Shown: in pieces, positions 17,434 to 27,021 of the stretch
How the letters are laid out: the number at the start of each line of letters is the position of its first letter
How positions within the stretch are numbered: position 1 is the stretch's first letter
DNA from: CAZVJA01 sp964626885
GTDB lineage: Bacteria > Planctomycetota > Planctomycetia > Planctomycetales > Planctomycetaceae
Length of the DNA stretch: 64,000 bases
Reading direction: 5' to 3'
Assembly: GCA_964626885.1 (NCBI GenBank)
Contig: CAZVJA010000004.1
Coordinates: 1 to 64,000, forward strand
Translations under genes and position numbers: made by a program
The notes under the pieces: model-generated
What the model was told of the DNA's origin: nothing
What the model saw: the letters and a program-made list of their open reading frames with translations, nothing else
The model's database searches: none

Positions 17434-18786
17434 GTGGCATATCTTTTTAGCTCGCCCGAGCAAGAACGTGAGATGCTCGCGGCTGCCGGAGCGAAATCGT
17501 TCGACGAACTCTTCGACCAGATACCTCAAGAGCTACGTCTTGCGCGGGAATTGGCGCTTCCCGTTCCGGTCACGGAACTGGACCTCGAAGCCGAAATTCG
17601 CCGACTGGCTGCCAGAAACGTTGGGGGGGGATCGCGGATCAGTTTCCTTGGCGGCGGGGTGTATGACCATTTTGTACCGGCCGCAGTCGATGAAGTCACA
17701 TCCCGCGGAGAGTTTTATACCGCATACACCCCGTATCAGGCGGAGGCCAGCCAGGGAAGCCTACAGGCATTCTTTGAGTACCAGAGCCTGATTTGTGAAC
17801 TTACGGGCATGGATGTCTCCAACGCCAGCCTATATGAGGGTGGAACCGCCGTCAGCGAAGCGGCTTTCATGGCGATGCGTGTTACCAACCGTCATGAGAA
17901 AATCGTCGTTCTGGGATCATCGCACCCGGAATACATCCAGATACTCAAGACTTACCTGCGAAACATCAGCTGCGAACTGGCCATTGTTCCTACTCCTGAA
18001 GGAACGGCTGACCCGGCGCACGTGGCCGAGCAATTGGACGACAAGACCGCGTGCCTGATCGTACAGCACCCCAACTTCTTCGGCTGCCTGGAACAAGTAC
18101 GGGAGTTGACGGACCTTGCCCGAAAACATGGTGTCATGTCGGTTGTTTCGTTTGATCCGCTCAGCCTTGGCTTGTTGCAGCGCCCGGGAGATTACGGTGC
18201 GGACATCGCTGTTGCCGAGGGACAACCGCTGGGAATTCCGATGCAATACGGCGGGCCATTCCTCGGGATTCTCGCCTGTCGCGAAGCGTTCATGCGAAAG
18301 ATGCCCGGCCGACTCGTGGGAGAAACAGTCGATCGTCACGGCAAGCGCTGTTTCGCCCTGAACTTGCAAGCCCGTGAACAACATATTCGCCGGGAGAAGG
18401 CCACGAGCAATATCTGCACGAACCAGGGCTTGCTCGCGCTGAGAGCAGCCGTGTATCTGGCTCTTGTCGGGAAAGCGGGCCTCCGCGAAGTTGCGGAGCT
18501 CTGCTGTCGCAAGGCCCACTATGCGGCCGAACAACTCGCGAACATTGACGGCTTGCAACTAAAGTATGCGAGGCCGTTCTTCAAAGAATTCGTGTTGCAG
18601 TGCGATCGTGGCGTGGAGGATGTCGTTCGGAAAGCGCGCAAGGCGGGCTTCGACGTCGGCCCAGCGTTGAGCCGTTTTCCCGCAGTGGCTGGTGGAGCCT
18701 TCGCCCCGAAAAACGGACTGCTCGTCGCAGTCACCGAAAAACGAACGCGGGCGGAAATCGACGCACTCGTTGATGCATTGAAATAG
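17434..18786 (+). CDS. gcvPA: Glycine dehydrogenase (decarboxylating) subunit 1
   Basis: This is the N-terminal half-subunit of split P protein (450 residues from GTG). The GTG at 17434 is preferred: it gives the family N-terminus MAYLFSSPEQEREML and has GAGGGA just upstream. An in-frame ATG at 17422 has no ribosome site. Conserved segments include FLGGGVYDHFVPAAVDE, FYTAYTPYQAE and EGQPLGIPMQYGGPFLG. The PLP lysine is in the partner subunit. With GcvPB it decarboxylates glycine and loads GcvH. Confidence 0.94.
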   Translation: MAYLFSSPEQEREMLAAAGAKSFDELFDQIPQELRLARELALPVPVTELDLEAEIRRLAARNVGGGSRISFLGGGVYDHFVPAAVDEVTSRGEFYTAYTPYQAEASQGSLQAFFEYQSLICELTGMDVSNASLYEGGTAVSEAAFMAMRVTNRHEKIVVLGSSHPEYIQILKTYLRNISCELAIVPTPEGTADPAHVAEQLDDKTACLIVQHPNFFGCLEQVRELTDLARKHGVMSVVSFDPLSLGLLQRPGDYGADIAVAEGQPLGIPMQYGGPFLGILACREAFMRKMPGRLVGETVDRHGKRCFALNLQAREQHIRREKATSNICTNQGLLALRAAVYLALVGKAGLREVAELCCRKAHYAAEQLANIDGLQLKYARPFFKEFVLQCDRGVEDVVRKARKAGFDVGPALSRFPAVAGGAFAPKNGLLVAVTEKRTRAEIDALVDALK

Positions 18787-18905
18787 TACTCTTCAGATTT
18801 AGGAATCGCGTGACGACGCTGGAGCATTGATGTCGAGCGCGGATGCAGAGAATCTAAAGGATCGGCAGCCAGGGGCTGCTAAACGAAATCGAGGCAGCCG
18901 GACGA

Positions 18906-20402
18906 ATGCGCAATAAGCTCGCAACCCAATTGTTGAGTGACCTTTCGGTTCCCGGTCGACGGGCAGCAGTTTTCCCACCCAGCGATGTTCCCGATCGAAC
19001 GCTGGCTGAGATGTTGCCTGACGATCAACTCGCGAGCGGGCCCCCTGCACTTCCAGAGCTGACCGAACCGGATGTCATTCGCCACTACGTCAATCTTTCG
19101 ACGTTAAACATGTCGGTCGATACGCATTTTTATCCGCTGGGGAGTTGCACGATGAAGTACAACCCCAAGCGGCATGAACGGCTCGCACGACTGGGTGGAC
19201 TGGTCGATCTGCATCCGTATCAGACTGCGGAAGACTCGCAGGGAATGTTGGCGATACTGCATGAACTGCAGCAGATGCTCGGCGAGATCGCCGGGCTGCC
19301 AGCCGTCTCTTTGCAGCCTGCGGCTGGTGCACAGGGAGAGTTCGCGGCTCTACTCGTCGCGGCAGCCTATTTCCAAGATCGTGGCGAAAAGCGAACCCGT
19401 GTCCTTTTTCCAGCGAGCGCCCACGGTACCAACCCAGCCAGTGCGGCACTAGCAGGTTTTCAATGTGTCCAATTGAACCCATCCAGCAACGGATTTGTGG
19501 ACCTCGACGAACTCGGCTCGAAGCTCGACGATCAAACAGCCGTTTTCATGATTACGAATCCGAATACACTTGGACTGTTCGAGCGAGACATTCATCGTAT
19601 CTCAAAAATGCTGCATGACGTGGGTGGTCTCGTCTACATCGACGGGGCCAACATGAATGCTATTCTGGGAATCACCCGCCCCGGCGACTTTGGCGGCGAT
19701 ATGATGCATTACAACGTGCATAAGACATTCACCGGACCACACGGCGCGGGTGGACCGGGGGCCGGGCCCATCGCTGTCCGTGATTTTCTCGCGGATTTTC
19801 TTCCGGGTCCGATTGTTGTCCGCGAGGATCCGTCGCCGCCACAGAATGGAGTGACCAGCCAACAGCCGGTTTACCGCCTTATCGATCCGGCGAAATCGGT
19901 CGGCCGTGTACGCACCTTCTTCGGCAATGTCGGGATTTTATTGCGAGGCTATTTCTACCTGCGGACACTCGGAGCGTCTGGGCTGAAGGCGGTCTCCGAA
20001 AACGCGGTGCTCAACGCGAACTACCTGATGGCCAAGCTGAGAGATGTGCTTCCCCCCGCACACGATGATCGCTGCATGCACGAATTCGTCGCTTCCGCAC
20101 GGCACCTGCAAAAGGAGCATGGAATCTCGGCGATGGATATCGCGAAACGGCTGCTCGATTACGGCTATCATGCTCCTACGGTCTATTTCCCTCTGGTCGT
20201 CCCGGAAGCGATCATGATTGAACCGACCGAAACGGAGTCGAAGGAGACACTCGACGCCTTCGCCACAGCCATCCGCGACATCATTCGCGAAGAACCAGAG
20301 CAATTGCACCTGGCTCCTCATTCGACCCCGGTTAGCCGACCCGACGACGTGCGTGCCGCTCGAAACCCAGTATTGAACTGGTCGAAATCGAGCAACTCAT
20401 AG
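18906..20402 (+). CDS. gcvPB: Glycine dehydrogenase (decarboxylating) subunit 2
   Basis: The 498-residue C-terminal half of the split P protein carries the PLP-binding lysine in YNVHKTFTGPHGAGGPGAGP (near residue 276). Other family segments are FYPLGSCTMKYNPK (near 80) and HGTNPASAALAGF (near 178). It pairs with GcvPA, 119 bases upstream. The T protein gene gcvT, usually beside gcvH, is not in this window. Confidence 0.95.
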   Translation: MRNKLATQLLSDLSVPGRRAAVFPPSDVPDRTLAEMLPDDQLASGPPALPELTEPDVIRHYVNLSTLNMSVDTHFYPLGSCTMKYNPKRHERLARLGGLVDLHPYQTAEDSQGMLAILHELQQMLGEIAGLPAVSLQPAAGAQGEFAALLVAAAYFQDRGEKRTRVLFPASAHGTNPASAALAGFQCVQLNPSSNGFVDLDELGSKLDDQTAVFMITNPNTLGLFERDIHRISKMLHDVGGLVYIDGANMNAILGITRPGDFGGDMMHYNVHKTFTGPHGAGGPGAGPIAVRDFLADFLPGPIVVREDPSPPQNGVTSQQPVYRLIDPAKSVGRVRTFFGNVGILLRGYFYLRTLGASGLKAVSENAVLNANYLMAKLRDVLPPAHDDRCMHEFVASARHLQKEHGISAMDIAKRLLDYGYHAPTVYFPLVVPEAIMIEPTETESKETLDAFATAIRDIIREEPEQLHLAPHSTPVSRPDDVRAARNPVLNWSKSSNS

Positions 20403-20425
20403 CGAATTGTGTCCTGAGAGGCTTC

Positions 20426-21202
20426 ATGCACGGTTCCGATGACATTTGCCGCCTCATTTTGGAAGCCGAGCCCCAAAGCGGTTCGTGGAACATGGCGGTC
20501 GATGAAGCGTTGCTCGAATCGGCGCTTGAATTCGGTGAGTGCATTCTGCGGTTTTATATGTGGGAGCGGGCGACCGTCTCGCTCGGCTATTTCCAGTCGG
20601 CCGATGAAATCTCAGCAATTCCGGAGTTTGCCTCCCTTCCCGTCGTGCGGCGGCTATCAGGGGGTGGGGCGATCTTGCACCACCACGAACTGACCTATTC
20701 CTGTGCACTGCCTCCGAGGCACCCCCTCGCTCAGTCCCCTAGCCAACTCTATGAGCAGATCCATGAGAAGCTGATCGAAGTTCTCCGCGGGCATGGGATA
20801 GCCGGGGAAATGCGGGGACATGCCCTGCCAAACCAGAATGCGACCTTCCTCTGTTTTGGCCGGGGAGATCCGAGAGACATCATTTGCCAGGGTCAGAAGA
20901 TTGTCGGCAGTGCCCAACGACGTCGCCGGGGGGGAGTACTCCAGCACGGCAGCATTTTATGGGCGCGCTCGCCCCACGCCCTGGCCTATCCTGGAATCGT
21001 GGACTTTTGTCCAAGCCTGTCATCCAAAACAACCCTTGCGACCGAGCTCGCTCAAGCAGTCTCCAGAGTCCTCGCCAGACAGACGCGAATCTCGGGCTTG
21101 GCTGAACAGGAACAAAAACTGGCCAAAGCCCTCCAAGAAAAGAAATACGATTGCCTGGACTGGCGTGGCGTAAGGGATGTCAAGCTTCCAAATCCTGTCT
21201 AA
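20426..21202 (+). CDS. Lipoate-protein ligase A/octanoyltransferase LipM-like
   Basis: The 258-residue protein belongs to the biotin/lipoate ligase fold. It shows SWNMAVDEALLES, the substrate loop RRLSGGGAILHHHELTYS (near residue 75) and the lysine motif GQKIVGSAQRR (near residue 155). A Cys in FLCFGRGDP sits where LipM octanoyltransferases have their nucleophile, and the C-terminal ATP-using domain of LplA is missing, so octanoyl transfer is more likely than lipoate ligation. It starts 23 bases after gcvPB, which fits lipoylation of GcvH. Confidence 0.86.
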   Translation: MHGSDDICRLILEAEPQSGSWNMAVDEALLESALEFGECILRFYMWERATVSLGYFQSADEISAIPEFASLPVVRRLSGGGAILHHHELTYSCALPPRHPLAQSPSQLYEQIHEKLIEVLRGHGIAGEMRGHALPNQNATFLCFGRGDPRDIICQGQKIVGSAQRRRRGGVLQHGSILWARSPHALAYPGIVDFCPSLSSKTTLATELAQAVSRVLARQTRISGLAEQEQKLAKALQEKKYDCLDWRGVRDVKLPNPV

Positions 21203-21684
21203 CTGGACAATAACAGATCGCCGTCACACCGTTTGGCGAAAAAGACCCATCTGCGGTGCGGGTCGGTAACCAGCCCCAGGGGTCGGTGTCCGCGACCTGG
21301 ATCCCTACGGTAACGGCCCCCGGTAAAGAAGAGCGGTTCTTTACCCTGCCCCGCTTTGTTTGTACAATGTTAACAGAACGTTGCGCGTCCACCATGTTGA
21401 CACGGTCAGATGGTAGTGGTAGCGTTTAGCCCAGTCCGGAATCAGGTTTCTTTCTCTTTTTTTCTTCACTCCTGTCCGGAATAAGGCTGTTTGATTTTCG
21501 GGGCCGCATCGCGGAAGTCGTTTCATCACTCTTTGTCTCCGCCGACGATTCCCAATCTAATTATTTCGAGATGCTCTTATTATTCGATCCCATTTATTGC
21601 TTCGATTGCCTGTAGGCAATTGCGCAAGCATGATCGTGGAAATCGTTAACCGACCGGGAGTACGATTCGCGGAGCGACTCATCT
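21203..21684 (+). other. Intergenic region before the FHA gene
   Basis: No gene is seen in 482 bases. Two direct copies of a motif (GTCCGGAAT-A/C-AGG) lie at about 21434-21445 and 21474-21485, 40 bases apart. A small hairpin ATTGCC-TGTA-GGCAAT is at 21606-21621, followed by the palindrome TTGCGCAA. These may be regulatory for the FHA gene, but no function can be assigned. Confidence 0.4.
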
Positions 21685-22698
21685 ATGCTGCAGGCGAAGC
21701 TGCGGGTTATTGGCGGCAAACATCACGGTAAAACAATACCGCTGGGGACGAGTAAATTTCTGATCGGACGGGAGCAGGATTGCCAGCTCCGCCCGAACAG
21801 TGAACTTGTCAGCCGACATCATTGTGTCTTCAACCTGGACGATTACACGCTCAGGTTGCGCGACTTGGGGAGTACCAACGGTACGTTCCTGAATGATCAA
21901 CGGGTGCGCGGAGAAATGACCCTGAAGTCCGGTGATCGGGTCCGCGTCGGAAAGCTGGACTTCGAGATCGTGATCGTCGACCCGGAAACTGTTGGGAAAT
22001 CGAACGGCGACTCGTCAAAACTCCTGAAAGCCCCCCCGGCGGAATTAGCGGAGACGACAAGCCTCTCTTCTTCCGAAACTTCGTTCGAGATCCCACTTCC
22101 ATCGGAGCTGCCCGACACGGGCTCCAGCGTTCACCCGATGAACGGTGATACGACGGTGATCGGCCCATTGGCACCAACCACAAGTGCCGAACAGCCGGCA
22201 CCGAATCAAAGCGCACCTGCGGGATATCCGTATCCCCACGACCCCTACCAACAGATGCCGATCCACTACCCGCAACAACCGATCCAGTATCAGCAGCCTT
22301 ATCCCTGGATGCAGCCGATGCCGTACGGCCCAGGCGGATACCCCCAACAGTATGGGATGCCGTACCAACAGCCAATGTACCCGTCGCAAATGGGAATGTA
22401 TCCCCAAGCTCAGCCCCCATACCAAGCTCCCTCCACTTCACAGACGCCAGCGGATGAAATGCCAGTCGTTCCGGTGAAGTTGCCGGACCCCAAATCAACA
22501 GGGGTCCGGCTAGCTCCGACTCCCAACCAGGAAGAAATCGCTACGGAGAAGTCTGAAGCCCCGCAGGGAGAAGAATCGAAGGGGAGTCAATCAGAAGATT
22601 CGAAGAAACAGGCTAAGGACGCCGCACCGCAGGCGAATCCTTCTCAGAAGGCGGCCGACATCATTAAGAACTACATGCACCGTCGGCCGAACATTTGA
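21685..22698 (+). CDS. FHA-domain protein with Pro/Gln/Tyr-rich central region
   Basis: The 337-residue protein has an N-terminal forkhead-associated domain (GRE 28-30, SRHH 43-46, STNGT 63-67) with all phosphothreonine-contact residues. After residue 100 it becomes low complexity. Residues about 175-255 are rich in Pro, Tyr, Gln and Met (repeats such as YQQPYPW and PYQQPMYP). A charged Glu/Ser/Lys tail follows, ending in a short helix (KAADIIKNYMHRR). There is no kinase or membrane segment. It is probably a signalling adaptor; partners are unknown. Confidence 0.85.
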   Translation: MLQAKLRVIGGKHHGKTIPLGTSKFLIGREQDCQLRPNSELVSRHHCVFNLDDYTLRLRDLGSTNGTFLNDQRVRGEMTLKSGDRVRVGKLDFEIVIVDPETVGKSNGDSSKLLKAPPAELAETTSLSSSETSFEIPLPSELPDTGSSVHPMNGDTTVIGPLAPTTSAEQPAPNQSAPAGYPYPHDPYQQMPIHYPQQPIQYQQPYPWMQPMPYGPGGYPQQYGMPYQQPMYPSQMGMYPQAQPPYQAPSTSQTPADEMPVVPVKLPDPKSTGVRLAPTPNQEEIATEKSEAPQGEESKGSQSEDSKKQAKDAAPQANPSQKAADIIKNYMHRRPNI

Positions 22699-22948
22699 CG
22701 ACCTGGTTCTTCGGCTCGCCCCAGGCCATCGGTTTACTCGCGATAGCTGAGCTTGTTTATGGGGCCATTCTGATTTAGAACAGACAGAGGGAAAGACCTG
22801 TCTGTTTGTCAATCAGTTTCCTGAAGGCTCCAACCTTCGGGCGGGTTTAGCCGGCACGGCTTTGAGGAACGCATATCTTTCGAGTGAAGTGCTGGAACCG
22901 GTAACCATTGGTCGCCAAGTCAACGACGAGGCACAAAAGGGGTGCACC

Positions 22949-23146
22949 ATGGCGGATCAGAATGAACTTCAGAGGCGCTACCGTGAGTTTTTGGATCTGC
23001 TCCCGCTGACATTGGCCTTGGCTGGGCTCCCCACCAGTGATCACGGAAAATACTACACCGAAGAGCAGATCGAGGCGCGTATTTTCACAGTTCGGCATGC
23101 CTATAAGGCGGCTCGACAATTTGCCAGGGACTCGATCCAAGGGTGA
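22949..23146 (+). CDS. Small conserved-looking hypothetical protein
   Basis: The 65-residue product starts at ATG 22949 with AAGGGG upstream; the in-frame start at 22862 has no such site. It is predicted largely helical (RRYREFLDLLPLTLALAGLP, then EEQIEARIFTVRHAYKAARQFARD). No Cys, signal peptide or domain was recognised. It resembles short planctomycete hypothetical proteins. It sits between the FHA gene and the sigma factor gene. Confidence 0.6.
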   Translation: MADQNELQRRYREFLDLLPLTLALAGLPTSDHGKYYTEEQIEARIFTVRHAYKAARQFARDSIQG

Positions 23147-23255
23147 TCTTGCGGTGTTAGATGTGTAGCCCAGGCTGAATGATCCGCCTCCCCTCCGGGC
23201 ATTGAAACCAAGCCGGTAGGGGTTGGGTACTATTATTCGGAACACAGGGGTTTTC

Positions 23256-23813
23256 GTGGTTGACGACGATGCCACCTTGGTCCGGCGCTGTCTGGCCGGC
23301 GACGAAGCAAGCACCCGTGAGCTTCTCGACCGGTATCAGGGGGCGGTCTTCGGGCTCTGTTATCGCATGCTCGGACAACGCGAGGATGCGGAAGACGTCG
23401 CCCAGGATGCCTTCCTGCGGGCTTTCCGCAGCCTGAGTGGCTGGGATGCCTGTCGACCGTTCCGTCCGTGGTTGCTGACTATCGCCGCAAACCGCTGTCG
23501 AACCTTCCTTGAAAGACGCGCTCGGCACCCTGTTTCCTCAAGTGATGCTGTGGCTTTAGTTGCCGACGTGGAGCAAACCGCCTCATCCGACTTGGCGGAA
23601 GAGCTCCAAGTGGCATTGTTGAGGCTTCGTGAAGAGTACCGAGCCTGTTTCGTATTGTTTCATCAGCAGGAATTGAGTTGTTCCCAGATCGGAGAGATCC
23701 TGGGATGTCCCGAAGGAACCGTTAAAACCTGGTTGCACCGTGCCCGGAAGGAACTGGCCGAGCATCTCCAGCGCCGAGGGGTGACACCACATGCAGAATC
23801 TCCACTGCAATGA
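23256..23813 (+). CDS. ECF-type RNA polymerase sigma factor
   Basis: The 185-residue protein has the two ECF regions. Sigma-2 is LLDRYQGAVFGLCYRMLGQREDAEDVAQDAFLRAF (residues 26-60, shown by end points), and sigma-4 includes LSCSQIGEILGCPEGTVKTWLHRARKEL with its helix-turn-helix. GTG 23256 is chosen because AGGGG lies five bases upstream and it gives the usual short ECF N-terminus; a TTG at 23223 is possible. It overlaps the anti-sigma gene by 23 bases, as expected for a co-regulated pair. Confidence 0.92.
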   Translation: MVDDDATLVRRCLAGDEASTRELLDRYQGAVFGLCYRMLGQREDAEDVAQDAFLRAFRSLSGWDACRPFRPWLLTIAANRCRTFLERRARHPVSSSDAVALVADVEQTASSDLAEELQVALLRLREEYRACFVLFHQQELSCSQIGEILGCPEGTVKTWLHRARKELAEHLQRRGVTPHAESPLQ

Positions 23814-24558
23814 ATTCGGCCGATTGTTGGAGGCCGCCGTCGAATCACGCCAACCGGCGGATCTTAGATTGCGCGAGCATGCCGCCGAATGCGAGAATTG
23901 CCGCGCCGCCTGGGAGCAGTATCTGATTCTGGAGGACGCTCTGCGCGCGTGGACTACGTCCACACCCGAAGCTGATCTCTTTGAACCGGTACTCTCTAAG
24001 CTCGCTTATCACGCCGAGGATGCCCAATGCGGTAATCCCCGTGCACGAACGTCGGTCGTTCCCGCGCAACAATACGGGACCGAGACAGAATCGAAATCGC
24101 AAAGTCGCGAAAAATGGAAGCGGTCTACCGTAGCCACAATCCTTGCGGGCGCCGCCGCTGCCGTAATGGCGATCGTGTTTCTTCCCGCGACAATCCGCCG
24201 GTCCGGTGACGCAACGACAGCCAATTTCACAATCCCCGATGCAGCGAACCGAGGGGATTTGGTCGCTGTCGTGACTCAGTCACCACAATTAGAGGATTCC
24301 GAACTGACGTCGGCTGTTCGAGATGCCGGTGTCGCGTACATCGGATTGGCCAACGGTGCCGCGGAGGCGGTGACACAGGGGGCCGTGTTTCTGTCACCGA
24401 CTTCGACCACTTCCGACAGCATGCCGGTCGACGAGAGTGTGCAACCTGGTTGGGTCGATCGAGTGCGGACGGAAGTCACCCCCCTGGGCGAACGTTTGGA
24501 AGGAGCACTCGATTTCCTGATCGATGCATTCCCGACGGAGCCGACTCCGACGACCTGA
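23791..24558 (+). CDS. Anti-sigma factor with zinc-finger-like N-terminus and one membrane segment
   Basis: The 255-residue protein starts within the sigma gene. Its N-terminus has HC at residues 5-6 and HAAECENC (H-x3-C-x2-C, residues 30-37), the zinc-binding anti-sigma pattern. One transmembrane helix follows a basic stretch (TVATILAGAAAAVMAIVFLP, about residues 111-130). The C-terminal ~125 residues would be outside the cytoplasm and act as the sensing part. The position beside the ECF gene supports control of that sigma factor. The inducing signal is unknown. Confidence 0.85.
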   Translation: MQNLHCNEFGRLLEAAVESRQPADLRLREHAAECENCRAAWEQYLILEDALRAWTTSTPEADLFEPVLSKLAYHAEDAQCGNPRARTSVVPAQQYGTETESKSQSREKWKRSTVATILAGAAAAVMAIVFLPATIRRSGDATTANFTIPDAANRGDLVAVVTQSPQLEDSELTSAVRDAGVAYIGLANGAAEAVTQGAVFLSPTSTTSDSMPVDESVQPGWVDRVRTEVTPLGERLEGALDFLIDAFPTEPTPTT

Positions 24559-24588
24559 TCTTCTTATTCCTCGGATGAACGAGCATCA

Positions 24589-26445
24589 ATGACGACGATT
24601 GCGTTGCCCCGACATACTCGGCTGACAACCGATTTTCCTTTGAAAACGGTAATCCTTTGCGCCTGCTGCCTCTTCGTATCGGCTATTGCCTGCGCCGATG
24701 ACGCCGCGAATCGGCTCCTGAGTTTGGTGGGTGAAGACGCCGGGCTCTGCGTGGAAATCCCTCGGCTGGAAGAGAACCTGCAAGCCGTTCGGAAGTCGGA
24801 ATTCCTACGACGACTCGCAACATCTTCCTTACACCAAGCTTGGTTGCAGGGAGAGGCTTCCCAAAAACTTCGCCGATCTCGCGAATCGATCGAGAAACAT
24901 ACTGGCAAGACAATCGACCAGTTGATCGACGAGGTTTTCGGACACTACGTCGTCATTGCAATCTATAGTTCCTCAAAGTCCGGTGCGGCCGGCGTGCTCC
25001 TCACCGAAGCTGATAGCGTCGAAGCCCTGGAGGTCGCAATCTCTTCTTGGAATGCCGCGGAACCACAGGAAACGATCACGCACGAGCATGCAGGCCACCC
25101 ATATTTCGTCCGGTCGCGAAAGCTCAGTGGTAGCGAAACCGCAAGGCCGCTGTATTACGCGAAGCTCGACCGTGTCTTTGCACTTTCCGATCACGAGGAA
25201 ATGATTCAAAAAGTGTTGGACTTCGAGAGAAAATCGCATACATCCAGCACGAATAACGTCGCCGAGAATCCAGAAGTCAATTCCGGCATTTTGAAGTCGG
25301 TCCCCTACCGACGCGCACGCCAAGCTTTGTCGCCCACCGCTTTCGCCACGGCTTATCTCAACCCGCGTATCTGGGATGGAGTCATTCCTCCCCCGGAGTC
25401 ACGTTCGCCGGAAAACCAGATTCTCGGAAAAATCTGGAGGCGATTGGATTCCGTGGCCCTGAGTGTCAATCTCGAACGGGGCTGCGTGCTTGAAACGATC
25501 GTCCAATTCAACGGTCAAGGCACTCCTGCTCAGTGGCAGTCAGCAATCGAGCGTATGCAGGGCTCGCCGGAATTTCTTTCGCATGTTCCGGCTGACGCCG
25601 TCGCTCTTTTTGCCGGTCGTCATGACCTCTCCGGGTTGATCAACCTCGTCGTTCAGCGCGCATCGGTGGAGGTGGAACAGCATCAGTGGGAATCGTTCCG
25701 GCAGGTCAGCCGCGGTCTTCTGTTAGGACTCGACCTATTCGACGACGTGCTGCCGGGCTTACAGCCAAACTGGGGAGGATACCTCATTCCTCGGACCGAA
25801 TCCGCCGACGAGGCATCTCCCGCAACAATTCCTCTCGAAGGACTCGTGGCGTTTGAAATTTCCTCCAAACCCGCCGCTGAAGAAAAAGCTGCACTCCGCG
25901 ATGCGCTCGACAATGGCCTGAATACCGGGATGAATCTCATCTCGGCTTACTTTAATACCCGGGGATCAAAAACCCCCGCGATTGTCCGAACCGTGGAGCA
26001 GCCAGGCTCGGTGGTACGCTGGATTGAAGGTATTCCCGGTTACAGGCCCGCGTATGTACTGACAAAGAATCACCTCGCTTTTGCGAGCAGCCCCGAACTT
26101 GCGAAGCAGTTCAACGATTCTTACGTCGAGCAGGCGCAGCCGCACGCCGTATTCGACCGATGCCGAAACGTCTATTTCCCGCAGGAGAATCAGATCTCAT
26201 TCATCGATGTCGCCGCTCTGCGAAAACTACTGGAGCAATATCGCACCCGGCTCGTCGCGAAAGCAGCGGAAGCGAACGCGATCTCGACCCAGGACTGCGA
26301 AGAGCGCCTCAGCCGTTTACTGGACGTCGCGGCACTTGTCGATAGCGCCTTCGTCGCCGGGCACATCGATACCGACAGCCTCCGGCTGGTCATCGGTGGT
26401 GTGGTCGAATCGACGCCAGTGACCAAGGCCGAGCCTGCTCGCTGA
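24589..26445 (+). CDS. Large secreted hypothetical protein (DUF3352-like)
   Basis: The 618-residue product has an N-terminal signal (VILCACCLFVSAIACAD, residues 22-38) and a long mature domain rich in alternating helices and strands. Segments such as LLSLVGEDAGLCVEIPRL and FGHYVVIAIYSS, and repeated 'LSHVPADAVALFAGR'-type stretches, resemble DUF3352-family exported proteins of planctomycetes. No catalytic motif is visible. It follows the anti-sigma gene by 30 bases on the same strand and may be a target or partner of the sigma system, but this is inference. Confidence 0.75.
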   Translation: MTTIALPRHTRLTTDFPLKTVILCACCLFVSAIACADDAANRLLSLVGEDAGLCVEIPRLEENLQAVRKSEFLRRLATSSLHQAWLQGEASQKLRRSRESIEKHTGKTIDQLIDEVFGHYVVIAIYSSSKSGAAGVLLTEADSVEALEVAISSWNAAEPQETITHEHAGHPYFVRSRKLSGSETARPLYYAKLDRVFALSDHEEMIQKVLDFERKSHTSSTNNVAENPEVNSGILKSVPYRRARQALSPTAFATAYLNPRIWDGVIPPPESRSPENQILGKIWRRLDSVALSVNLERGCVLETIVQFNGQGTPAQWQSAIERMQGSPEFLSHVPADAVALFAGRHDLSGLINLVVQRASVEVEQHQWESFRQVSRGLLLGLDLFDDVLPGLQPNWGGYLIPRTESADEASPATIPLEGLVAFEISSKPAAEEKAALRDALDNGLNTGMNLISAYFNTRGSKTPAIVRTVEQPGSVVRWIEGIPGYRPAYVLTKNHLAFASSPELAKQFNDSYVEQAQPHAVFDRCRNVYFPQENQISFIDVAALRKLLEQYRTRLVAKAAEANAISTQDCEERLSRLLDVAALVDSAFVAGHIDTDSLRLVIGGVVESTPVTKAEPAR

Positions 26446-27021
26446 CGAATTGTTCTGTCATTTCTGCACGCTACGATCGCAGTCGTCCTAAGGAGTTCTC
26501 GGAGGTCGCGGAGATCCGCCGTGCCAGTCTCTTCGTTTCTCCCCTGCCAGCCACAACCTCCTGAGAAGACCCGAGGATGAATCTGGTCCATGCATGTCAT
26601 CACATCGAACGCTTATCCTGTCGTATAGCCCCCTCGAATGGAATCTTCGTCAGGATTCTTACAAAGAATCCGAGTATTCCGCATTCGGACAGCCACACAT
26701 CCGGCAAATTGCGCAGTTCCATTCTCACCCGCCTTTTTGCGCAGTCCGGAGCGCTTCCGCGGCTTATCGAGACTTTTTCATCCACAAAGGCTCGCCGACC
26801 GGCAATCATCGGGAATAATTACTCCGGCTGATCCTCATCGGCAGGGAGCTGAATGTCGAGGATCGCAGGTCAAGACGATGGAGTGTGGTCGCCGCGGAAA
26901 GCCCTGTTCCTCTCGGGCCTTCCGCACGATTTGAGCGTGCCTGCCGGCACGACGATGGAGTGTGAACGGAGCCTGGTACGTTTCACTCATTCCCCTCATT
27001 CCCCTGAGGACAGAACGTCAC
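26446..27021 (+). other. 576-base gene-free region with two hairpins
   Basis: Short frames here do not look coding. Two hairpins lie close together near the 3' end: GCGGAAAGCCC/GGGCCTTCCGC (26894-26925, one mismatch) and CGTGCC-TGCC-GGCACG (26936-26951). Neither has a T-tract. A direct repeat GACGATGGAGTGTG occurs at about 26876 and 26951. The region could be a structured leader of the gene at 27022. Confidence 0.4.
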
